This document shows, one piece after another, positions 7,904-16,838 of a DNA stretch of 64,000 nt (position 1 is its first letter; each line of letters begins with the position of its first letter). Both the position numbers and the translations under genes were made by a program. Origin of the DNA: Extensimonas soli (GTDB lineage Bacteria > Pseudomonadota > Gammaproteobacteria > Burkholderiales > Burkholderiaceae_C); assembly GCF_029211265.1 (NCBI RefSeq), contig NZ_JARGEL010000031.1, positions 110,860-174,859 of the forward strand. The letters run 5' to 3'. The notes beneath the pieces are model-generated. The model searched no databases, was not told the origin of the DNA, and was given only the letters and a program-made list of their open reading frames with translations.

Positions 7904-10449
7904 GCCAGAGTCCTCGTGCTGGGTACATTTGCTACAGAATTGGATGCAATCCCTGCAGGCTTGGCAACGGGTAGCCAGAAAGAAAACCTGCAGCCGACGA
8001 TCTCGGTGCCATTGTAAATGTTGTCCGCCTGCAGCCGGCCCTGGTGCGCCTCGACGATGCTGCGGCACAGGTTCAGGCCTATGCCCATGCCTTCCTGCTT
8101 GGTCGAATAAAAGGCTTCGAACAGGCGCTCGCGCATCTCGGGCGGCAGGCCCTTGCCGCTGTCTTGCACGGTGAACTCGATCACTTCGCCGGCCTCGATG
8201 CTGCGCGGCAGCACGCGCAGCTCCACGGTGCGCGCGGCGGGCGGGCGTTGCGCCTGCTGGATCGCCTCGGCGCCATTTTTCATCAGGTTGATGAGCACCT
8301 GCTCGATCAGGATGGCGTCGGCCAGCACGGGCGGCAGGCGCGCGGCCACATGGTGCGTGAGGCGCACGTTGTGGCGGCGCAGCTCGATGCCGGCGAGCTC
8401 GATCGCCTCCTGCACCATCGTCGAGACGTCTGCCTGCACGAATTGCGGTTCGCTCTTTTTCACGAAGGCGCGGATGTGGTGGATGATCTGCCCCGCGCGC
8501 TGCGCCTGGTGTGCGGTTTTTTGCAAGGCGGTGCGCAGCATGTCTTCGCTGAGCTGGCCGTTGTCGATGCGCGTGAGCGTGCCGTTGCAGTAGTTGCTGA
8601 TGGCGGTGAGCGGCTGGTTGAGTTCGTGCGCCAGGCTGGAGGCCATCTCGCCCATGGTCACGAGGCGGCTCACGGACTGTGCGCGCGCAGCCTGGCGCGA
8701 GGCCTGCTCTTCGGCCTGGCGGCGCTGCGTGATGTCGGTGGCGATCACCATTTGCGCGAGGCGCCCATCGACCCAGCTCAGGTAGCGCGAGCGCACCTCG
8801 AGCCACTTGCCGAGTTCGGGCAGAAATATCTCGGCATGGTCTGGCAGGGCATTGGTGAGGGTATCGGTGGGCAAGCCCATGAGGCCGTCTTCCTCGTCCA
8901 TGCCGCCCGTTGGCTGGTAAGACACGGGCAGTTTGCCGGCCTGCGCCACGAGCTGCAAATGGCCGTCGGCCTGCGCACCGAACCACTGGCGGTACAGTTT
9001 ATTGGCAAACAGCAGTTCCTCGCTGCCCAGCGGCGCCACCGAGACGGCGGCGTCGAGCGCCTCGAGCACGATGGTGAAGCGCTCGTGCGCGGCAGCGAGC
9101 TGCTCGCGGATGCGGGTAGGTTCGGTGATGTCGGTCATCGAGGTCATCCAGCCGGTTTGCTGGCCGTGCGCATCGATGAGCGGCGAAACGTAGAGCCGCG
9201 CGTCGAACAGGGTGCCGTTCTTGCGTTTTACGCGCATTTTGTAGCCGCCCGAGCTGTTCTGGCCGCTGAACTCCTCGCGCAGTTTTTCGCGCAGCAGGTC
9301 TTTTTCTTCTTCGGGCCAGTACGGAAACGGCGCCTTCAGGCCCACGAGCTCCTCGGCGCTCCAGCCCGTCATCTGGCAGAACGCGGCGTTCACGTAAGTG
9401 ATGCGTCCTTCGAGGTCGAGCGCACGCATGCCCGTGGCGATGGAATTTTCCATCGCGCGGCGGAAGTTCGCCTCGGCCACCAGCGCTTCTTGCATCTGCA
9501 GGCGCCGGCGCGTGTGCCGCCAAGTGGCGACGAGCAGCCAGGTGGTCATGCCGCTGAGCACCCCCACGAGCCAGAACAGGCCGCTGCCCACCATGCCCAG
9601 CGAGGTGCGATAGGTTTGTGCACGCAGTACCAATCCACGTCCCACGGGCGAAACCTGAATGGCGTACTCGCTCGCGCGTTGCTGTTTCCAGGGCAGGAAG
9701 TTGGCATGGCTGGTGTTGTTTGCCATCGGTGAGCCCGCCAGCAACTGCCGGTCGCCGTCGAGCAGGGTGACGGCGTAACGCGCCAGCACGCGCGGCGGCA
9801 TGCCATAGCGCAGCAGGCTGTCGTTGGAAAACTCACCGAGCACCACGCCGCCGAACTGCCGCCCGCGCACGATGGGCACCAACAGTTGCAACAGCGGCGG
9901 CGCTTCGCCCGGCATGGCCAGGGGTTGGGCGTACACCACCTGTCGCCGTGCCTGGGTCCAAGAGGGAGCATCAAGCGCGATCCGCTCGCCCGGCGAACGC
10001 TGTTGGCTGCTGGGTAAAGTGGGCGCAGCGTGGCTCGCCCGGATACGGCCCTGCGCATCTATCCAAGTGACGGCCTGCAGTTCCGGGTATTGATTGACGA
10101 GCGCCTCGGCCCGGTTTTCGAAGTCGGCCGGCGCAAGCTCCTGCTGGACAAGCTCGCGCGCCAGGCGCATCAATTGCTCCTGGCGCTCGAGCAGGCGCAG
10201 GCGCACGCGCTGTTGGGCGTATTCGACATCGCGCTGCAAGGTTTCCTGCTCACGCTCAGACTCCTCGATCTGCAAGTAGGCAAAGGCTGCGACGATGGCC
10301 GCCAGAAACACAAACACCGCCACCAGCGGAGCCAGCAGCGCAAGGCGCTCCTGGCGCAGCGGCGTGAGGTTGCGCCACCAGGCGCGCCACCAGCGCACCA
10401 GGGCGGGGCGGCGGGGTGGCGCGGTGGGCAAAGGGTTTGAAGAGGTCAT
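7900..10449 (-). CDS. Membrane PAS sensor histidine kinase (FixL/DctS-like)
   Basis: An 849-residue kinase. It has a transmembrane helix near 36-58, an extracytoplasmic sensor region to about 280, and a second helix near 283-308 (GSGLFWLVGVLSGMTTWLLV). PAS domains follow (NFRRAMENSIATGMRALDLEG; a second before the kinase core), then HisKA with His near 608 (SSLAHELNQPLTAISNY) and HATPase motifs (INLMKNGAEAI, DSGKGLP, GMGIGLNLCRSIVEAH). The periplasmic domain suggests sensing of a small external ligand, as in DctS. The ATG at 10449 is chosen over one at 10488; neither has a strong ribosome-binding site. It is divergent from aceE. Confidence 0.9.
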   Translation of the reverse strand: MTSSNPLPTAPPRRPALVRWWRAWWRNLTPLRQERLALLAPLVAVFVFLAAIVAAFAYLQIEESEREQETLQRDVEYAQQRVRLRLLERQEQLMRLARELVQQELAPADFENRAEALVNQYPELQAVTWIDAQGRIRASHAAPTLPSSQQRSPGERIALDAPSWTQARRQVVYAQPLAMPGEAPPLLQLLVPIVRGRQFGGVVLGEFSNDSLLRYGMPPRVLARYAVTLLDGDRQLLAGSPMANNTSHANFLPWKQQRASEYAIQVSPVGRGLVLRAQTYRTSLGMVGSGLFWLVGVLSGMTTWLLVATWRHTRRRLQMQEALVAEANFRRAMENSIATGMRALDLEGRITYVNAAFCQMTGWSAEELVGLKAPFPYWPEEEKDLLREKLREEFSGQNSSGGYKMRVKRKNGTLFDARLYVSPLIDAHGQQTGWMTSMTDITEPTRIREQLAAAHERFTIVLEALDAAVSVAPLGSEELLFANKLYRQWFGAQADGHLQLVAQAGKLPVSYQPTGGMDEEDGLMGLPTDTLTNALPDHAEIFLPELGKWLEVRSRYLSWVDGRLAQMVIATDITQRRQAEEQASRQAARAQSVSRLVTMGEMASSLAHELNQPLTAISNYCNGTLTRIDNGQLSEDMLRTALQKTAHQAQRAGQIIHHIRAFVKKSEPQFVQADVSTMVQEAIELAGIELRRHNVRLTHHVAARLPPVLADAILIEQVLINLMKNGAEAIQQAQRPPAARTVELRVLPRSIEAGEVIEFTVQDSGKGLPPEMRERLFEAFYSTKQEGMGIGLNLCRSIVEAHQGRLQADNIYNGTEIVGCRFSFWLPVAKPAGIASNSVANVPSTRTLA

Positions 10450-10550
10450 CACAGCCGCAAGTGTAGAAGCGGCGCTGTTGCCCGGCATATTTTTGCGGAC
10501 ATCAGCAGCAAATTTTCACATTACGGCATATACACCCATTATTCGAAACA

Positions 10551-10574
10551 ACATGCACACATGCTCATTAGAAT
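10551..10574 (+). promoter_or_regulatory. Possible aceE promoter region with direct repeat
   Basis: ACATGC occurs twice, two bases apart (10551-10564), followed by TAGAAT (10569-10574), a 5/6 match to a -10 box about 50 bases before the aceE ATG. The -35 is poor, as would fit an activated promoter. The repeat is a candidate regulator site, by eye only. Confidence 0.3.
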
Positions 10575-10625
10575 GGGCCGCAGTGTCGTTCCCGCATCTT
10601 TTTGTGCCCTCGAAGGAGACATCGC

Positions 10626-13340
10626 ATGACTGAACCCACCGATTTTCAGCCCGCATCCGCTGCCGCCGACCCTGACCCGCAGGAAACGCGCGAGTGGATG
10701 GATGCGCTCAGCGCCGTCATAGAGAAAGAAGGCCCCGTGCGTGCGCATGCACTGCTCGAGCAACTGCTCGAACACGCGCGCGAAAACAGCATAGACCTGC
10801 CGTTTTCGGCCAACACGGGCTACGTCAATACCATCGAGCCCGCGCAAGAGGCACGCTGCCCCGGCAACGTGGAAGTCGAAGAGCGGCTGCGCGCCTACAT
10901 GCGCTGGAACGCCATGGCCATGGTGGTCAAGGCCAACCGCCTGCACCCCGACGACGGCGGCGACCTGGGCGGACACATAGGCTCCTTTGCTTCGCTCGCC
11001 ACCTTGTTCGGCGCCGGCTTCAACCACTTTTGGCACGCGGCGAACGAGCAGCACGGCGGCGACTGCATCTATATCCAGGGGCACAGCTCGCCCGGTATCT
11101 ACGCCCGCGCTTACCTCGAGGGCCGTATCAGCGAGGAGCAGTTGCTGAATTTCCGCCAGGAAGTCGGAGGCAAGGGCCTTTCGAGCTACCCGCACCCCAA
11201 GCTCATGCCGGAGTTCTGGCAGTTTCCCACCGTGTCCATGGGGCTTGGACCCCTCATGGGGATTTACCAGGCGCGTTTTCTCAAGTATCTGCACGCGCGC
11301 GGCATTGCCGACACCTCCAGGCGCAAGGTCTGGGTGTTCTGCGGCGACGGCGAGATGGACGAGGTCGAGTCGCTGGGCGCGATCAGCCTCGCGGCGCGCG
11401 AGAAGCTCGACAACCTCATCTTCGTGATCAACTGCAACCTGCAGCGCCTCGACGGGCCGGTGCGCGGCAATGGCAAGATCATCCAGGAGCTCGAGGGCGA
11501 ATTCCGCGGCTCGGGCTGGAACGTGATCAAGCTGCTGTGGGGCCGCGAATGGGACGACCTGCTTGCGCGCGACAAGGACGGCGCGCTGCGCAAGATCATG
11601 CTGGAGTGCAACGACGGCGACTACCAGGCTTTCAAGGCCAATGACGGCGCCTACGTGCGCAAGCACTTTTTCGGGCGCGATCCGCGCACGCTGGCGCTGG
11701 TCGAGCACATGAGCGACGACGAAATCTGGAAGCTGCGCCGCGGCGGGCACGACCCGCAAAAGGTCTATGCCGCATTCCACGCCGCCTACCACCACGAGGG
11801 TCAGCCCACAGTGGTGCTCGCCAAGACCATCAAGGGCTACGGCATGGGCAAGATCGGCGAGGGCAAGAACACCGTACACCAGACCAAGAAGCTCAGCGAC
11901 GAGGACGTGCGTGCCTTCCGCGACCGCTTCGACATCCCCATCCCCGACAGCCAGCTCCCGGAACTGCCGTTCTACAAGCCGGCCGAGGGCACGCCCGAGA
12001 TGAAGTACCTGCACGCGCGCCGCGAGGCGCTGGGCGGCTACCTGCCCCAGCGCCGCACACGCGCCGACGAGCAATTCACCGTGCCTGCGCTCGAAACCTT
12101 CAAAGCCATCCTCGAGCCCACGGCCGAGGGGCGCGAGATTTCCACCACGCAGGCTTACGTGCGCTTTCTCACGCAGCTCCTGCGCGACCAGGCGCTGGGC
12201 CCGCGCGTGGTGCCCATCCTCGTCGATGAGGCGCGCACCTTCGGCATGGAAGGGCTGTTCCGCCAGATCGGCATCTACAACCCTGCGGGCCAGCAATACA
12301 CGCCGGTGGACAAAGACCAGGTGATGTACTACCGCGAGGACACCAAGGGCCAGATCCTGCAAGAAGGCATCAACGAGGCCGGCGGCATGAGCAGCTGGAT
12401 CGCCGCGGCCACCAGCTACAGCACGAACAACCGGATCATGATCCCGTTTTACGTGTTCTATTCGATGTTCGGCTTCCAGCGCATCGGCGACCTGGCCTGG
12501 GCCGCGGGCGACATGCAGGCGCGCGGCTTTCTGCTTGGCGGCACCTCGGGGCGCACCACGCTCAACGGCGAGGGCCTGCAGCACGAAGACGGCCACAGCC
12601 ACATCCTCGCGGGCACCATCCCCAACTGCGTGAGCTACGACCCGAGCTTTGCGCACGAGGTTGCGGTGATCATGCAGCACGGCCTGAAGCGCATGGTCGA
12701 GCGCCAGGAAAACGTGTTTTATTACCTCACCCTGCTCAACGAAAACTACGCCATGCCCGGCCTCACGCCCGGCACCGAGGAGCAGATCATCCAGGGCATG
12801 TACCTGTGCAAACCCGCCGCAACAGCCGATGCGCAGGCGCCGCGCGTGCAGTTGCTGGGCTCGGGCTCCATCCTGCGCGAGAGCCTCGCGGCGCAGCAGC
12901 TGCTGGCGCAGGACTGGGGCGTGGCCGCCGACGTCTGGAGCTGCCCGAGCTTCAACGAACTCACACGCGAAGGCCGCGACGCCGAGCGCTGGAACCTGCT
13001 GCACCCCACCGAAGCGCCGCGCGTGCCTTTCGTGACGCGCCAGCTCGCGGGCCACGCCGGCCCCGTCGTGGCCTCGACCGACCACGTCAAGGCCTACGCC
13101 GAGCAGATCCGCCCCTTCATCCCCGCAGGGCGCAGCTACCACGTACTGGGCACGGACGGCTTTGGCCGCAGCGACTTCCGTTTTCGCCTGCGCGAGCACT
13201 TCGAGATCGACCGCCACTACATCGCACTCGCTGCCCTCACGGGCCTGGCCGAGCAAGGCCAGCTGCCGCGCGAGCGCCTCGCGCAGGCCATCGCCCAATA
13301 CGGCATTCGTACCGAAAAAACCAACCCGCTCAACGCCTGA
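10626..13340 (+). CDS. aceE: Pyruvate dehydrogenase E1, homodimeric type
   Basis: E1 decarboxylates pyruvate with thiamine diphosphate and transfers the acetyl group to lipoyl groups of E2. The 904-residue length fits the homodimeric AceE class of beta/gammaproteobacteria. The ThDP motif GDGEMDE (near residue 239), ending at NCNLQRLDGPVRGN, is present, as are GGHIGSFAS and GHSSPGIYARA at the N-terminal side. The ATG has AAGGAG at 10613-10618. aceF follows after 38 bases and lpd after that, giving the full complex in one operon. A two-component pair is transcribed divergently. Confidence 0.97.
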   Translation: MTEPTDFQPASAAADPDPQETREWMDALSAVIEKEGPVRAHALLEQLLEHARENSIDLPFSANTGYVNTIEPAQEARCPGNVEVEERLRAYMRWNAMAMVVKANRLHPDDGGDLGGHIGSFASLATLFGAGFNHFWHAANEQHGGDCIYIQGHSSPGIYARAYLEGRISEEQLLNFRQEVGGKGLSSYPHPKLMPEFWQFPTVSMGLGPLMGIYQARFLKYLHARGIADTSRRKVWVFCGDGEMDEVESLGAISLAAREKLDNLIFVINCNLQRLDGPVRGNGKIIQELEGEFRGSGWNVIKLLWGREWDDLLARDKDGALRKIMLECNDGDYQAFKANDGAYVRKHFFGRDPRTLALVEHMSDDEIWKLRRGGHDPQKVYAAFHAAYHHEGQPTVVLAKTIKGYGMGKIGEGKNTVHQTKKLSDEDVRAFRDRFDIPIPDSQLPELPFYKPAEGTPEMKYLHARREALGGYLPQRRTRADEQFTVPALETFKAILEPTAEGREISTTQAYVRFLTQLLRDQALGPRVVPILVDEARTFGMEGLFRQIGIYNPAGQQYTPVDKDQVMYYREDTKGQILQEGINEAGGMSSWIAAATSYSTNNRIMIPFYVFYSMFGFQRIGDLAWAAGDMQARGFLLGGTSGRTTLNGEGLQHEDGHSHILAGTIPNCVSYDPSFAHEVAVIMQHGLKRMVERQENVFYYLTLLNENYAMPGLTPGTEEQIIQGMYLCKPAATADAQAPRVQLLGSGSILRESLAAQQLLAQDWGVAADVWSCPSFNELTREGRDAERWNLLHPTEAPRVPFVTRQLAGHAGPVVASTDHVKAYAEQIRPFIPAGRSYHVLGTDGFGRSDFRFRLREHFEIDRHYIALAALTGLAEQGQLPRERLAQAIAQYGIRTEKTNPLNA

Positions 13341-13378
13341 AGCGGCGCCTTGCAGTGCAGGAATCGCTGGAGAACAAC

Positions 13379-14836
13379 ATGTCCATCCAAGAAATCAAGG
13401 TGCCCGACATCGGCAACTTCGACGCCGTCACGGTGATCGAAATCCTCGTGAAACCGGGCGACACGGTGCAAAAGGAGCAATCGCTGGTCACCGTGGAATC
13501 CGACAAAGCCTCGATGGAAATCCCCTCGAGCCACGCCGGTGTGGTGCAAGCGCTGCGCGTGGCGCTCGGCGACAAGGTACACGAAGGCTCGGTGCTGCTC
13601 ACGCTCGATGTGGCAGATGCGCCAGCAGACGCATCCAATGCAGCGCCAAACTCTGAGCAAAATCAGCCGCAAGCCAAGGTGCAACAACCACAAGAAGCTA
13701 TCAAATCAGAAGCATTTGCGAACCCCACGAGCGCGCAGGCTGCTCCCGCTGTGGCTGCGTCCGTGGCGTCGCCCGCAGCAGGCACTGCGCCCACGTCTGC
13801 GGCAGCCGGTGCCGCAGCACCCGCCGCCCCCGGCCAGGCAACGCCGCACCAGCCCGACCGCAGCGCGCAGCTCGCGCAGCTGCCGCACGCCTCGCCCGCG
13901 GTGCGCAGGTTCGCGCGCGAGCTGGGCGTGCCGCTCGAAGAAGTGCAGGGCACGGGGCCCAAAGGGCGCATCACGAGCGCCGACGTGCAAGCCTTCACGC
14001 AGGCCGTGATGCGCGGCACGCTGCAAACACGTGCCGCCGCGGCCCAGCTCGGTACGGCCGCTGCCGGTGCCGGTGCTGGTGCGGGCGCACCGAGCGGCGC
14101 GGGCCTGAACCTGCTGCCCTGGCCGCAGGTCGATTTCGCCCGGTTCGGGCCCGTCGAGCGCAAGGACCTGTCGCGCATCCAGAAAATCAGCGGCGCCAAC
14201 CTGCACCGCAACTGGGTGATGATCCCGCATGTCACCAACCACGACGACGCCGACGTCACCGCGCTCGAAGCCTTCCGCCAGCAGCTCAACGAGGAGCACG
14301 CCAAGGCCGGCGTGAAGGTCACGCTGCTCGCGTTCATGGTCAAGGCTGCCGTCGCGGCGCTGCGCAAGTTCCCGCAGTTCAACGCCTCGCTCGACGGCGA
14401 GCAGCTCGTGCTCAAAAAATACTTCCACATCGGCTTTGCCGCCGACACGCCCAATGGCCTCGTGGTGCCCGTGGTGCGCGACGCCGACCAAAAAGGCATC
14501 CTCGAGATCGCGCAGGAAACCGCGGCGCTGAGCCTGAAGGCGCGCGAGGGCAAGCTCACGCCGGCCGACATGACGGGCGGCTGCTTTTCGATCTCGTCGC
14601 TCGGCGGCATCGGCGGGCGCTACTTCACGCCCATCATCAACGCGCCCGAGGTGGCCATCCTGGGCGTGTGCAAGAGCCACACCGAGCCGCAGTGGGACGG
14701 CCAGCAATTCGTGCCGCGCCTGATGCTGCCGCTGTCGCTGTCGTGGGACCACCGCGTGATCGACGGCGCCGCGGCGGCGCGCTTTCTCGTCTATTTCACC
14801 GGCCTGCTCGCGGACTTCCGCCGCGTGAACTTGTAA
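13379..14836 (+). CDS. aceF: Dihydrolipoamide acetyltransferase E2 of pyruvate dehydrogenase
   Basis: The E2 core forms acetyl-CoA. The order is one N-terminal lipoyl domain with lipoyl-lysine K43 (ESDKASME), a long Ala/Pro/Gln linker (about 80-165), an E1/E3-binding domain (about 170-206, HASPAVRRFARELG) and the catalytic domain with DHRVIDG near 457. The total is 485 residues, consistent with a single lipoyl domain rather than the three of E. coli. Bases 13655-13720 in the linker use AT-richer codons (QNQPQAKVQQPQEAIKSEA) and share 17 of 18 bases with a segment of mutB. GGAG precedes the ATG. Confidence 0.96.
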   Translation: MSIQEIKVPDIGNFDAVTVIEILVKPGDTVQKEQSLVTVESDKASMEIPSSHAGVVQALRVALGDKVHEGSVLLTLDVADAPADASNAAPNSEQNQPQAKVQQPQEAIKSEAFANPTSAQAAPAVAASVASPAAGTAPTSAAAGAAAPAAPGQATPHQPDRSAQLAQLPHASPAVRRFARELGVPLEEVQGTGPKGRITSADVQAFTQAVMRGTLQTRAAAAQLGTAAAGAGAGAGAPSGAGLNLLPWPQVDFARFGPVERKDLSRIQKISGANLHRNWVMIPHVTNHDDADVTALEAFRQQLNEEHAKAGVKVTLLAFMVKAAVAALRKFPQFNASLDGEQLVLKKYFHIGFAADTPNGLVVPVVRDADQKGILEIAQETAALSLKAREGKLTPADMTGGCFSISSLGGIGGRYFTPIINAPEVAILGVCKSHTEPQWDGQQFVPRLMLPLSLSWDHRVIDGAAAARFLVYFTGLLADFRRVNL

Positions 14837-14866
14837 ACCGCAGCCCGTCATCCTGGAGAAGCGAAC

Positions 14867-16834
14867 ATGGCCCTCATGGACATCAAAGTGCCCGACATTG
14901 GCGACTTCCCTGAAGTCACCGTGATCGAAGTGCTGGTCAAGCCCGGCGACACCCTCCGCGCAGAGCAAAGCCTGGTCACGGTGGAATCCGACAAGGCGTC
15001 GATGGAAATCCCCTCGAGCCATGCCGGCGTGGTCAAGGAACTGCACGTCAAGCTCGGCGACAAGGTGCACCAAGGCAGCGTGCTGCTCACGCTCGAAACG
15101 GCGGACGCCGCTGCTGCACCTGCTGCACCTGCTGCACCTGCTGCACCTGCTGCACCTGCTGCTCCTTCTGCGCCTGCTGCGCCTGCTGCGGCAAACCCTG
15201 CCGCTCCTGAATCGAAAGCTGCTGGCGCTGTCGATTCAAGCACTTCAAGAAAAAATGTTTCTGAAACCGAGGCACTTCAAGCGCAAGCAGCTCCTGCAAA
15301 CGTAGCGACTGCAAGTGCCACGGCCGAACCTCCAGCCGATCTCGAATGCGATCTGCTCGTGCTCGGCGGCGGGCCGGGCGGCTACAGCGCGGCCTTTCGC
15401 GCGGCCGACCTGGGGCTGCGCGTGCTGCTCGTCGAGCGCTACGCCGAGCTCGGCGGCGTGTGCCTCAACGTGGGCTGCATTCCCTCGAAAGCCTTGCTGC
15501 ACGTGGCCGCGGTGATCGACGAGGCGCGCCACCTGGCAGGCGCCGGCGTGTCTTTCGGCGCACCGCAGATCGACCTCGAGCAACTGCGTGCGCACAAAGC
15601 CAAGGTCGTGGGCCGGCTCACAGGCGGCCTGGCCGCGATGGCCAAGATGCGCAAGGTGCAAGTCGTGCGCGGCTATGGCAGCTTTGCGAGCGCGCACCGC
15701 GTCGTGGTCGAAGAAACCGGCGGCCCCGCGCAAGAAAAAACCGGCAAGCGCAGCACCATCGCCTTCCAGCGCGCGATCATCGCCGCGGGCAGCCAGGCCG
15801 TGCGCCTGCCGTTTCTGCCCGACGATGCGCGCATCATCGACAGCACGGGCGCGCTCGCGCTGCCGTCCATCCCGCAGCGCATGCTCATCGTCGGCGGCGG
15901 CATCATCGGGCTGGAGATGGCCACCGTGTATTCGACGCTGGGTGCGCGCATAGACGTGGTCGAGATGACCGGCGAGCTCATGCCCGGCGCCGACCGCGAC
16001 CTCGTCAAGGTCTGGCAAAAAATCAACGCCGGGCGCTTCGACCGCATCCTGCTCAACACCCGCGTCACCGGCGCACGCGCCACGCCCGAGGGCGTGCAGG
16101 TGCAGTTCGCCCCGGTGCAGGAAGGTGCTGCGGCCGATGCGGCAGCCCCCGAGCCGCAAACCTACGACCTCGTGCTGCAAGCCGTGGGTCGCAGCCCCAA
16201 CGGGCGCAAGATCGGCGCCGAAGCGGCCGGCGTGCACGTCGATGCGCGCGGCTTCATCCCCGTGGACGTACAAATGCGCAGCAACGTGCCGCACATCTTT
16301 GCGATCGGCGACATCGTCGGCCAGCCCATGCTCGCGCACAAGGCCGTGCATGAAGGCCATGTGGCGGCCGAAGTGATCGCGGGCGAACTGCAGGGCAAGG
16401 CCGAGCTCGCGCGCGCCGCGTTCGAGGCGCGCGTGATCCCCAGCGTGGCCTACACCGACCCCGAAATCGCCTGGGTCGGCCTGACCGAAGCGCAGGCCAA
16501 GGCGCAGGGCATCGCCGTGCGCAAGGGGCTGTTCCCCTGGAGCGCCTCGGGCCGCGCCATCGCCAACGGCCGCGACGAAGGCTTCACCAAGCTGCTGTTC
16601 GACGCCAGCGCCGATGCGGGCACCCCCGGCCACGGCCGCATCCTCGGCGGCGGCATCGTCGGCCCGCATGCGGGCGACCTGATCGGGGAAGTGGCGCTCG
16701 CGATCGAAATGGGCGCCGACGCACTCGACATAGGCCAGACCGTGCACCCGCACCCCACGCTGGGCGAAAGCATAGGCCTGGCCGCCGAAGCCGCTGTGGG
16801 CCATTGCACCGACCTGCCGCCGGCGCGGCGCTGA
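14867..16834 (+). CDS. lpdA: Dihydrolipoyl dehydrogenase with N-terminal lipoyl domain (E3)
   Basis: E3 reoxidises dihydrolipoyl groups with FAD and NAD. The 655-residue protein has an N-terminal lipoyl domain (K43 in ESDKASME), an Ala/Pro linker (about 82-160) and the E3 core. The core shows FAD-binding GGGPGGYSAAF near 163, the redox disulfide C199/C204 (GGVCLNVGCIPSK), a NAD-binding GGGIIGLEM and the C-terminal His629/Glu634 pair (HPHPTLGE). The extra lipoyl domain is a known variant in Neisseria and Burkholderiales complexes. It ends four bases from the stop of the convergent ABC gene with no terminator between. Confidence 0.96.
   Translation: MALMDIKVPDIGDFPEVTVIEVLVKPGDTLRAEQSLVTVESDKASMEIPSSHAGVVKELHVKLGDKVHQGSVLLTLETADAAAAPAAPAAPAAPAAPAAPSAPAAPAAANPAAPESKAAGAVDSSTSRKNVSETEALQAQAAPANVATASATAEPPADLECDLLVLGGGPGGYSAAFRAADLGLRVLLVERYAELGGVCLNVGCIPSKALLHVAAVIDEARHLAGAGVSFGAPQIDLEQLRAHKAKVVGRLTGGLAAMAKMRKVQVVRGYGSFASAHRVVVEETGGPAQEKTGKRSTIAFQRAIIAAGSQAVRLPFLPDDARIIDSTGALALPSIPQRMLIVGGGIIGLEMATVYSTLGARIDVVEMTGELMPGADRDLVKVWQKINAGRFDRILLNTRVTGARATPEGVQVQFAPVQEGAAADAAAPEPQTYDLVLQAVGRSPNGRKIGAEAAGVHVDARGFIPVDVQMRSNVPHIFAIGDIVGQPMLAHKAVHEGHVAAEVIAGELQGKAELARAAFEARVIPSVAYTDPEIAWVGLTEAQAKAQGIAVRKGLFPWSASGRAIANGRDEGFTKLLFDASADAGTPGHGRILGGGIVGPHAGDLIGEVALAIEMGADALDIGQTVHPHPTLGESIGLAAEAAVGHCTDLPPARR
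15111..15190 (+). repeat. Short tandem repeat in the lpdA linker
   Basis: A 9-base unit, GCTGCACCT, is repeated about five times and then decays into CTGCGCCTG copies. It encodes an Ala-Ala-Pro linker between the lipoyl and FAD domains. Slippage would change linker length by three residues at a time and keep the frame. Confidence 0.8.
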
Positions 16835-16838
16835 CAAG

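Noticed and set aside
10539-13298. 919-codon minus-strand open frame opposite aceE
   Set aside because: High-GC genes leave long open antisense frames. The protein is His/Arg/Val-rich, has no family match I recognise, and the sense strand is an intact AceE.
15111-15190. Tandem repeats as a CRISPR or minisatellite array
   Set aside because: Units are only 9 bases with no spacers and encode a normal Ala-Pro linker.
16835-16838. Terminator between lpdA and the convergent ABC gene
   Set aside because: Only four bases separate the stop codons and I see no hairpin with a U-tract, so transcripts must overlap or end inside the genes.
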